Of a stretch of 12,546 nucleotides of DNA, positions 7,168 to 12,546 are shown in pieces. The translations under genes and the position numbers were made by a program. The notes under the pieces were generated by a model that did no database searches, was not told where the DNA came from, and saw only the letters and a list, made by a program, of their open reading frames with translations. The DNA lies in contig CAYWMP010000176.1 in assembly GCA_964459445.1 (NCBI GenBank), positions 1 to 12,546 on the forward strand. The letters run 5' to 3'. Source of the DNA: CAYWMP01 sp964459445. Lineage in GTDB: Bacteria; Desulfobacterota; DSM-4660; Desulfatiglandales; HGW-15. Position 1 is the first letter of the stretch, and every line of letters starts with the position of its first letter.

Positions 7168-7902
7168 TCAGCCTGCTGGTTTGCCTTTTGTGATCCTCCT
7201 AAATACCTCGTCCAACCCTGCTTCGTGCTTTTCCTTCAGCGACGCCGGCGTATCGTCCACCAGAATTTTTCCTTTTGCTATGATAATGCTGCGCGTACAC
7301 ACTGCATCCACCTCTTCCAGGATATGGGTCGAGATGACAATGCACTTCTCCTTGGCCATCCGGTTGATAAGCTGCCGGACTTCATGCTTCTGGTTGGGGT
7401 CCAGTCCATCTGTCGGTTCATCCAAGATCAGGACTTCCGGATCGTGAATCAGGGCCTGAGCCAATCCGACACGGCGCTGATATCCCTTTGAGAGGGTCTC
7501 AATGGACTGATGATAGACGGATTCTATAGAACAGAGTTGAGTGATCCTTTCGATGGCATCCTTTCGGCCCTTGCCATTGATCTGCCGCGCATCACAGATG
7601 AAATCCAGAAATGACCCGACGGTCATTTCACTATAGGCCGGCGCATTCTCCGCCAGATATCCCAAGGACTGCCGCACCTTGACCGGATCCTTGAGTATGT
7701 CCTGCCCACAGATTTCTGCCGTCCCGCTGTCCGGTGGTATAAAACAGGCCAGCATCCGCATAGCCGTGCTCTTGCCCGCGCCATTTGGACCCAAAAATCC
7801 CAACACCTCCCCCCTATCGACCTTAAAGGAGATGCTGTCCACGGCCACAATCGGACCAAATGAACGACGCAAATTTATGACATTGATCATTGGATATGAC
7901 AT
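7168..7902 (-). CDS. ABC transporter ATP-binding protein (GldA-like)
   Basis: This cytoplasmic ATPase subunit has about 244 residues. Counting from the chosen start, Walker A GPNGAGKST lies at about 37-45. The Q-loop region is GYLAENAPAY, the ABC signature is LSKGYQRRVGLAQAL, Walker B is VLILDEPTDGLDPNQ, and the H-loop is VISTHILEE. YLAENAPAY and the C-terminal GLDEVFRRIT are typical of the GldA / ABC-2 ATPase group. The start is chosen at the ATG at 7902-7900, 7 nt after GGTG. Alternatives are a downstream ATG at 7890 (MINVINLRRSFG, the usual family start but without a binding site) and an upstream TTG at 7920 preceded by AAAGAGA. It is the first gene of the ABC operon, and a terminator-like hairpin upstream separates it from the lipoprotein gene. 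Confidence 0.9.
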   Translation of the reverse strand: MSYPMINVINLRRSFGPIVAVDSISFKVDRGEVLGFLGPNGAGKSTAMRMLACFIPPDSGTAEICGQDILKDPVKVRQSLGYLAENAPAYSEMTVGSFLDFICDARQINGKGRKDAIERITQLCSIESVYHQSIETLSKGYQRRVGLAQALIHDPEVLILDEPTDGLDPNQKHEVRQLINRMAKEKCIVISTHILEEVDAVCTRSIIIAKGKILVDDTPASLKEKHEAGLDEVFRRITKGKPAG

Positions 7903-7967
7903 ACTATTACACCATATCAATCAAATTCTCTTTAGGTTTTAAAAGGATAGATAAAACAGTCATTGAT

Positions 7968-7980
7968 TCGAATGATTCGA
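7968..7980. promoter_or_regulatory. Odd palindrome upstream of the ABC operon
   Basis: TCGAATGATTCGA is a perfect inverted repeat of 6-bp arms around one base, about 65 bp upstream of the ATPase start. It sits where an operator would be expected, but no convincing promoter could be placed next to it, so a regulatory role is a guess. Confidence 0.25.
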
Positions 7981-8040
7981 CTAATAGGAGCGGGATTCAC
8001 CGAACTCGCGATCCTCGCACATTCGGGGTGGGATATTATG

Positions 8041-8065
8041 AAAAAGGGGGGTTGACGTCAAGCCC
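8041..8065 (-). terminator. Rho-independent-like terminator after the lipoprotein gene
   Basis: On the minus strand, arms GGGCTTG and CAACCCC (one C-C mismatch) enclose ACGT and are followed by CC and five T. The core TTGACGTCAA is a perfect 10-bp palindrome. It lies 46 bp after the lipoprotein stop and before the ABC operon, so it would separate the two units. Confidence 0.45.
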
Positions 8066-8111
8066 TAACCTATAACTAAAATCCGGTTTCCAATTGCTTC
8101 CTTTCGCTAGT

Positions 8112-8534
8112 TTATTTTCGCTCCCTCGACATGCAATCCCCTTTCCAGACCACTTTGATGATTATTTTATTCGCGTCCGCCACGAAATAGGTGATGCAAT
8201 TATCATAAGCCCTATAGCCGCCTGTGACGTCTTTGTACGCTTCGGGGTTCCTTATGATGGGAGGGTATTTGGAAAGCGGTGTATAGGATAAAATGTCGAG
8301 ATTATATCTGTCTATGATTTGCTGGTAGGCATAGACCTTGTTGCCTTCGCTTGTTTCAAAGGTCCTTTCCGGATAACCCCAGTTTTTGAAAAGAATCTTT
8401 GTATCGCGGCCCACATAGAGCTGACATTTTTGACTGTATCCCAAAGACGTCATTGGAACCGTGAGCGTCTTTGCACATCCCGAAATGGTCAGCAATATCA
8501 AAATGAATAGAAATAAAACTCTAATGCCTTTCAT
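8112..8534 (-). CDS. Small uncharacterised lipoprotein
   Basis: This is a predicted 140-residue lipoprotein. MKGIRVLFLFILILLTISGC is a lipoprotein signal peptide ending in the lipobox ISGC, with C20 as the lipidated cysteine; residue +2 is Ala, which favours transfer to the outer membrane. The mature part has KILFKNWGYPERTFET, a W-G-x-P pattern seen in many small envelope lipoproteins, and ends in TYFVADANKIIIKVVWKGDC. It contains two more cysteines (one in KCQLYVG, one in KGDC). I cannot assign a function. The ATG at 8534 is preferred over one 78 bp upstream, because GAGAGGA lies 6 nt before it and the signal peptide starts there. It is probably transcribed independently of the ABC operon. 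Confidence 0.75.
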   Translation of the reverse strand: MKGIRVLFLFILILLTISGCAKTLTVPMTSLGYSQKCQLYVGRDTKILFKNWGYPERTFETSEGNKVYAYQQIIDRYNLDILSYTPLSKYPPIIRNPEAYKDVTGGYRAYDNCITYFVADANKIIIKVVWKGDCMSRERK

Positions 8535-8540
8535 GCCATT

Positions 8541-8547
8541 TCCTCTC
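8541..8547 (-). promoter_or_regulatory. Ribosome binding site fixing the lipoprotein start
   Basis: GAGAGGA on the minus strand lies 6 nt before the ATG at 8534-8532. It supports the start immediately before the signal peptide. Confidence 0.65.
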
Positions 8548-8748
8548 GTAAAGAGATATTTTGATCTTTTGTAATTCATTGATGCCCGGATTTCCGCAAT
8601 CCTAGCAGGCACTTGCGATAGAACTCACTTAGAATGTATTTTCTCGCCCTGTGATTGTCAACTGACAGACGGGAAGGTTTTTCGAATAATTGACGTGAAG
8701 TTCGTGGGGATGGTGGATTATTTGCAGTCATCAAAAAATCTTTCCTCT

Positions 8749-8777
8749 TTGCCGTCCTTCGACCGATAGAGTAAAAT
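8749..8777 (+). promoter_or_regulatory. Sigma-70-like promoter for the SH3-domain gene
   Basis: TTGCCG (8749-8754; 4 of 6 matches to TTGACA) and TAAAAT (8772-8777; 5 of 6 matches to TATAAT) are separated by exactly 17 bp. They lie about 58 bp upstream of the start codon. The rest of the 297-bp region between the divergent lipoprotein and SH3 genes shows no other gene I can support. Confidence 0.5.
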
Positions 8778-8834
8778 AAAGGAATCATAGACTTCACTTG
8801 AACATCAAATATTTGGATCTCTCCCAAGGCAATG

Positions 8835-9845
8835 ATGTCGGAAGCCACATATCTTATCCTCGGTATATTCATAGGAATTACCCTCGCAACCATTATCGAA
8901 CGGATTCGTTATCGTCGCAGGAGAGTCAATAGAACCTATGGCAGGAGGTCTCATAAAAGAAATACATTAAGGATCTATGCCATCTCCAGCGGTTCTCTGA
9001 TTCTCTTACTGTTACTGACCATGACTCACTCAAAGATCCCTTCCAATGAAACAGAGCAAAGCAAAGTCCAGCCTATAGCGCAGGCCCCATTAACTGAAAT
9101 AGCTTCAGCACCGCCCATTACCGAGTCTCAGCTCGATCCAATCAAAAAGACTCCGGAAGTTTCCTCTTCAACCCGGCCGGAAATGCCACCCGATAGCCGG
9201 CATGATATTGAACTCTCTGGAGTAGACCAACCCGAACCTCTTCTCCTTAAAAAACAAGACGATTCGACGGATGAAGCGACTGAAATGGTAAGCATTAGGG
9301 GCAATCATGTAAATATCCGATCAGGTCCCCGTAGAAGCTTTCAAGTTTTGTATCAGGCCCTTGAAGGATGGCCGGTGAGACTGCTCCAGGAGAGCGGCGA
9401 ATGGGCCATGATTCAAGGTCACAAAGGAAATATTGGGTGGGTACATCGATCATATATATCCCTGAATCGAACCGTCATAGTCGTAAGTGACGAGGCTGTT
9501 GTAAATGGGAAAAGGATAAACGTTCGGTCAGGCCCCGGCAAAAACAATTTTGTGCTGTTTAAACTGGTAAAAGGCGCTTCTGTCAAAATCCTGGCTTCAA
9601 AGGATGATTGGGTAAACATCAAGAAAGAGAATGAAGAAAATGGCTGGGTGCATCGTTCCTTACTTTCAATAGAGTCAATTGGCCCGGTATACTGTCGAAC
9701 CGGCCCTGGAACTCAATTCGAAGAGGCCTTTAGTTCGGAGATAGGCGCTATCTTACAACTCCGTGAGAGGAGGGGAAACTGGTACATGGTCGAAAATAGT
9801 GCCGGGGAAAAAGGCTGGATCAATACAAACATGGTTTGGGGGTGA
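8835..9845 (+). CDS. Membrane protein with three bacterial SH3 domains
   Basis: The protein has about 336 residues. Two membrane helices near the N-terminus (about 6-21 and 47-63) enclose an arginine-rich loop (YRRRRVNRTYGRRSHKR), so by the positive-inside rule both ends should be outside the cytoplasm. A proline/serine-rich linker (about 68-150) follows, then three SH3_3-like repeats at about 151-209, 216-279 and 283-336. The first two carry VNIRSGP and INVRSGPG motifs and a closing GWVHRS; the third has VYCRTGPG and GWINTNMV. Such domains usually bind peptidoglycan or peptide stems in the envelope, but the partner here is unknown. Two adjacent ATGs exist. The second is chosen because AAGG lies 5 nt before it and only 2 nt before the first. 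No enzyme domain is attached. Confidence 0.82.
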   Translation: MSEATYLILGIFIGITLATIIERIRYRRRRVNRTYGRRSHKRNTLRIYAISSGSLILLLLLTMTHSKIPSNETEQSKVQPIAQAPLTEIASAPPITESQLDPIKKTPEVSSSTRPEMPPDSRHDIELSGVDQPEPLLLKKQDDSTDEATEMVSIRGNHVNIRSGPRRSFQVLYQALEGWPVRLLQESGEWAMIQGHKGNIGWVHRSYISLNRTVIVVSDEAVVNGKRINVRSGPGKNNFVLFKLVKGASVKILASKDDWVNIKKENEENGWVHRSLLSIESIGPVYCRTGPGTQFEEAFSSEIGAILQLRERRGNWYMVENSAGEKGWINTNMVWG

Positions 9846-9953
9846 TACGCCAAAAGTGCAAGCAAGGCTGACGCCTATCTACCTCTATTAGGTATAAAGA
9901 AGTTACACGCCTACCGCTATGCCAGGCATTATGTCTCAATTAAGGAGTAAGGT

Positions 9954-10445
9954 ATGAACCAAACCGCAATATTATTAACAAGCATGACAATTGGCCTTCA
10001 AGGTTGGGGATTAATAGCAATATTCTGGTTTATTCCCTGGTCAAGAGAAAATCCTTTTCATAAAGGACTTGTGCTATTAACGGTACCTCATGTCTTTCGC
10101 TACATCGGACTCTCTTTTCTGATCGTTGGCGTTACAAATTCTCCATTAGATCCGCGCTTCGCTCTCCCCGCTGCATATGGCGATCTTATTACTGCCATCC
10201 TGGCTGTAATTGCCGTTATGGCTTTATTAGCTAAATTCCGCTATGCCGTTTCCATTGTATGGGTATTCAATATTGTAGGTTTTATCGACTTCCTCATTGC
10301 AGTAACACAAGGGCTTAGATACACGCATCCTGCAGAAATGGGAGCAACTTATTTTATTCCAATACTTGCTGTTCCTCTACTGTTTGTATCGCATCTATTG
10401 ATCTTTTGGATGCTAATAGCAAAAAACAGAAAAGAGAATACTTAA
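9954..10445 (+). CDS. Uncharacterised five-helix membrane protein
   Basis: This small integral membrane protein of 163 residues has about five hydrophobic helices (about 5-28, 38-60, 73-93, 97-119, 131-156). Polar residues are embedded between them in HVFRYIGLSF (46-55), PAAYGDLITA (72-81), VWVFNIVGFIDFL and GATYFIPILAVPLL. These motifs recall a widespread family of uncharacterised bacterial membrane proteins, but I cannot name it with certainty or give a function. The start is well supported by AAGGAG 6 nt upstream. The gene is AT-richer than the segment just after it, and its neighbours are unrelated, so it may be a separately acquired gene. No promoter was called confidently in the 108-bp upstream gap. 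Confidence 0.75.
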   Translation: MNQTAILLTSMTIGLQGWGLIAIFWFIPWSRENPFHKGLVLLTVPHVFRYIGLSFLIVGVTNSPLDPRFALPAAYGDLITAILAVIAVMALLAKFRYAVSIVWVFNIVGFIDFLIAVTQGLRYTHPAEMGATYFIPILAVPLLFVSHLLIFWMLIAKNRKENT

Positions 10446-10711
10446 GGCGCTGCACCGGACAGGAATTCCTCTGCGGCATATTTCCGCCGTTGATGGCCAC
10501 GTTCCCCATCCCCCTCCGAACGCCTCTCGAAGATACCGCTCTTTGGCGGTGACTCCCAAAATCTCACGCGCCTCCCATCTAAGCACTTTTCGTCAACCTC
10601 ATGGATAAGGGGGTTTCGAATTGATTGATCTTTTGCTAATCTGGGCAACCGATTAGGGCAAATTCGAACATTCTGTAGGATTCCCGAGTTATTCTCTGCT
10701 TGAGGCGAAGA
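10446..10711. other. Intergenic spacer with GC-rich part and structured part
   Basis: The first about 150 bp are GC-richer than both neighbours. They hold the 10-bp palindrome AGGAATTCCT (10461-10470) and a short hairpin ACCGCTCTTTGGCGGT (10535-10550). A 68-codon minus-strand frame (10648-10442) spans the region but has no recognisable protein features, so it is not called. The second part holds the nested inverted repeat listed separately. Confidence 0.4.
10615..10668. repeat. Nested inverted repeat upstream of a membrane-anchored protein gene
   Basis: The outer arms TTCGAATT (10615-10622) and AATTCGAA (10661-10668) are perfect complements. Inside them CTAATC (10636-10641) pairs with GATTAG (10651-10656). 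The inner stem can be extended by GG/CC past one bulged T, closing on a GCAA tetraloop. The element ends 43 bp before the next start codon and has no T-tract, so an operator or leader RNA fold is more likely than a terminator. Confidence 0.5.
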
Positions 10712-11010
10712 ATGAAAAATAAATTGATCTTTCTTCTGATAGTAATAGGCATTGTGGTGGGCCTGCGGGTTTCACTCAATTATCGGTCGGGATATGATTA
10801 CGTAAATGTGATTAGCAAAGGTCTATTCGATTCAGAGCAGGCATTTAGGGTATTCCTAAACAGCCTGCAACAATCAAGTATCGATCACAAGCTGAATACC
10901 TTCGGAGACGTTCTTTATAGAACCGAAGACGAAAGCAGAGTCAATGCATTTCTGAATGATGCTCTTCTAATCGGCAAACCAGGAGTCATCTATTCGGATG
11001 AGGGAATCAG
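10712..11010 (+). CDS. Membrane-anchored hypothetical protein, 3' end lost in assembly gap
   Basis: Only the first 99 residues or so are visible. MKNKLIFLLIVIGIVVGLRV is a signal anchor or uncleaved signal peptide, followed by a mainly polar domain with no motif I recognise (for example SKGLFDSEQAFRVFLNSLQQ and ESRVNAFLNDALLIGKPG). The ATG at 10712 is chosen because GAGG lies 6 nt before it; a TTG at 10700 in the same frame is less likely. The reading frame is open when it meets the N-run, so the true length and C-terminus are unknown. Any protein that continues across the Ns would be artificial. Confidence 0.6.
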
Positions 11011-11110
11011 NNNNNNNNNNNNNNNNNNNNNNNNNNNNNNNNNNNNNNNNNNNNNNNNNNNNNNNNNNNNNNNNNNNNNNNNNNNNNNNNNNNNNNNNNN
11101 NNNNNNNNNN
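11011..11110. other. Assembly gap (100 N)
   Basis: This is a run of exactly 100 undetermined bases. That round length is commonly used as a placeholder for a gap of unknown size, so the sequences on either side need not be 100 bp apart, and a misjoin is possible. It truncates one gene on each side. Confidence 0.98.
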
Positions 11111-11111
11111 G

Positions 11112-11870
11112 CGCATTGTTTCGCTCACGCCATCAATAACAGAGACGCTGTTTGCCTTGGGTCTGGAAGATCGGGTGGTGGGCGTAACGGACAGTTGCGA
11201 CTATCCAGAGAGGGTTTGCGAAAAACCCAACGTCGCATGCTGGTTCGAGCCGGATTTGGAGAAACTGTTCGCTCTTGAACCGGATCTGGTCATGGGATCG
11301 GAAAGTGCCCATATTAGTTTGAAACCAGTTCTGAGCCGAAAAGGAATCCGGATGATTCTGGTAAACCCGGCAACCGTGGACGAGGCCTTGGAGGAGATGG
11401 CTCAGTTCGGCAAACGGTTGGGTTCCACTGAAGAAGCGGATAAACTTCTGAAGGGTCTCCGTCTTCGTATGGCTGAGCTGGGCGAGAAGGTAGGCCGTAT
11501 CCCCCTTGAAAAGCGTATCACGGTTTCCCGTGTATTGGAGCAGGAGAGAGACCAACTCCTGGTTGCGGGACCCCTCTCTTTTCAGTACGATGTCATCTCA
11601 CGAGCCGGCGGTCGGAATGTGACTGGGCAGTATAGAGAAGCCTATCCAAGAATCTCTTTAGCACAATTCCAGAAATTTGATCCTGAAATGATCTTTTTTT
11701 GTGGTTATGACCGCCATTTCACCTCACGTCTTGTCCAGAATCCGGAATGGCGGCAATTCCAAGCGGTGCAATCGGGTCGGGTACACCAGTTCCATTGCGG
11801 TTTGACGTGCCGAACCGGGCCACGCATAGTGGATATGGCCGAACTACTGTTCAAAACCCTCTATGAATAG
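11112..11870 (+). CDS. BtuF-like periplasmic substrate-binding protein, 5' end missing
   Basis: This is the class III periplasmic binding protein component of a metal-chelate ABC importer (cobalamin, siderophore or haem type). The visible 252 residues begin at RIVSLTPSITETLFALGLED and continue with VVGVTDSCDYPE, LFALEPDLVMG, RKGIRMILVNP and DVISRAGGRNV, the usual order in BtuF/FepB-like proteins; GPRIVDMAELL closes it. SLTPSITE and the DYP motif resemble BtuF-type proteins most, but the ligand cannot be fixed. The signal peptide and start codon lie in the gap. Compared with typical mature family members, only the first few tens of residues seem to be missing. No permease or ATPase partner is visible; the next gene is an aminotransferase. 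LVLEQERDQL-like residues show no insertion, and the frame is intact to the stop. Confidence 0.85.
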   Translation, partial: RIVSLTPSITETLFALGLEDRVVGVTDSCDYPERVCEKPNVACWFEPDLEKLFALEPDLVMGSESAHISLKPVLSRKGIRMILVNPATVDEALEEMAQFGKRLGSTEEADKLLKGLRLRMAELGEKVGRIPLEKRITVSRVLEQERDQLLVAGPLSFQYDVISRAGGRNVTGQYREAYPRISLAQFQKFDPEMIFFCGYDRHFTSRLVQNPEWRQFQAVQSGRVHQFHCGLTCRTGPRIVDMAELLFKTLYE

Positions 11871-12065
11871 GTATAGCGCATGAGAAATTAATACGGGAAC
11901 TGGATATTACTGCTAGGATACCCAATTCCTGGTGACCCCTTTATTCCTACGGCTCACATCATTAACCCCACACACCCCATGATTCTTAGGATTGGTGTTG
12001 CGACAAATGTGGATCTTCGTTCAGACCATAACCATGAAATTTCAGAACATGAGGAGTAAATTAAT

Positions 12066-12546
12066 ATGCAAGAAGAGAGCTTAAATCGAGAAGAGATAAC
12101 CAGGAAAAATGATTATTGGGTTGAGTTGGATCGTAAATATCGAACCCAGGTTAGGAAAACCCGACCCATTGTGCTGGAAAAAGGAAAAGGCGCTGAAGTC
12201 TGGGACGTCGAGGGAAAAAGTATTTGGACTTCGAATCAGGCCAAATGGCAATGGTAGCCGGGCACAGTCACCCAGCGGTTCTTCAGCGCATAAGGGAGCA
12301 AATTGAGTTGCTTATGCAAAATAGTGTAAGGGTTTTGAATGTACCACGGGTTCTTCTAGCAAAAAGACTTTCTGAAATTGTACCTGATCCACTTTCAAAA
12401 TCCTTCTTTCTATCCACGGGCTCTGAGTCTGTCGAGGCTGCTCTGCGGCTTGCAAAAAAATATACCGGACGCTTTGAAGTGGTGGCCCTTTTGAGAGGTT
12501 ACCACGGCAGAACAGCAGGCAGCCAGTCTTATACCAGCAATAGCAG
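12066..12546 (+). pseudogene. Class III aminotransferase, frameshifted and cut by the window edge
   Basis: This is the N-terminal third of a PLP-dependent class III aminotransferase (GABA/ornithine aminotransferase or dialkylglycine decarboxylase group). It starts at an ATG with GAGGAG 9 nt upstream. The first frame gives RPIVLEKGKGAEVWDVEGK and then breaks. After AAAAA at 12215-12219, the sequence resumes one frame over as YLDFESGQMAMVAGHSHP and stays open to the window end, through STGSESVEAALRLAKK (cofactor phosphate region) and RGYHGRTAG. One added A would give a continuous protein. A sequencing error in the homopolymer is the simplest explanation, and a real inactivating deletion is the alternative. 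In the first frame a stop (TAG at 12255-12257) ends the protein after 63 residues. The substrate is not determined; GQMAMVAGHSHP is closest in feel to dialkylglycine decarboxylases. Confidence 0.8.

Noticed and set aside
7903..8000. A sigma-70 promoter for the ABC operon
   Set aside because: No pair of hexamers with good matches and 16-18 bp spacing was found on the minus strand.
8576..8893. Minus-strand frame of 105 codons between the lipoprotein and SH3 genes
   Set aside because: It overlaps the promoter and start of the SH3 gene, has no ribosome binding site I could support and shows no protein features.
9846..9953. Promoter TTACAC ... CATTAT before the five-helix gene
   Set aside because: Both hexamers match only 4 of 6 positions and the spacing is 18 bp, which is too weak to call.
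10442..10475. Possible integron attC site, because AAGGCGCTGCACCGGAC follows the stop codon
   Set aside because: No RYYYAAC/GTTRRRY core pair and no matching inverted partner arm could be found downstream.
10442..10648. Minus-strand frame of 68 codons in the spacer after the five-helix gene
   Set aside because: It has no recognisable domain or start signal, and it overlaps a palindrome-rich spacer and part of the nested inverted repeat.
1..12546. CRISPR array, tRNA, rRNA or a new defence system
   Set aside because: No regularly spaced repeats, no tRNA-like cloverleaf and no rRNA stretch were seen, and the gene set does not match any defence or toxin-antitoxin arrangement I know.

Overview
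The window looks like a piece of a Desulfobacterota-type (former Deltaproteobacteria) genome, probably a draft or metagenome assembly. This is inference from gene content: a type II secretion ATPase, a GldA/GldF/GldG/DUF4340-type ABC operon, a REP-associated tyrosine transposase (RAYT) with its own REP hairpins, and intergenic gaps filled with short dispersed repeats. A run of exactly 100 N at 11011-11110 marks an assembly gap, so the two sides may not be truly adjacent.

Positions 1-8534 are all on the minus strand. In transcription order they hold a small lipoprotein gene (8534-8112), an ABC ATPase (7902-7168), an ABC-2 permease (6897-6166), a GldG-family auxiliary protein (6166-4196, coupled to the permease by a TAATG overlap), a DUF4340 protein (3870-2815), the RAYT (2713-1733) and gspE (1722-52). 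The ATPase, permease, GldG and DUF4340 proteins probably form one envelope ABC complex of unknown substrate. The two gaps that break this operon carry two copies of the same repeat element, alignable without gaps at a constant offset of 2919 bp. The RAYT cassette (1729-2814) is bounded by inverted REP hairpins. It fits exactly between the stop codon of the DUF4340 gene and the start of gspE, and one REP supplies the last codons and stop of the transposase.

Positions 8535-12546 carry plus-strand genes: a membrane protein with three SH3 domains behind a recognisable sigma-70-like promoter, a five-helix membrane protein of unknown function, a spacer with a nested inverted repeat, an unknown membrane-anchored protein cut by the gap, the 3' part of a BtuF-like substrate-binding protein, and the 5' part of a class III aminotransferase whose frame is broken at a run of five A.

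The most interesting items are the RAYT/REP cassette and its DnaA-like C-terminal domain, the paired repeats inside the ABC operon, and the nested inverted repeat at 10615-10668. I did not find a clearly new multi-gene defence or metabolic system here.
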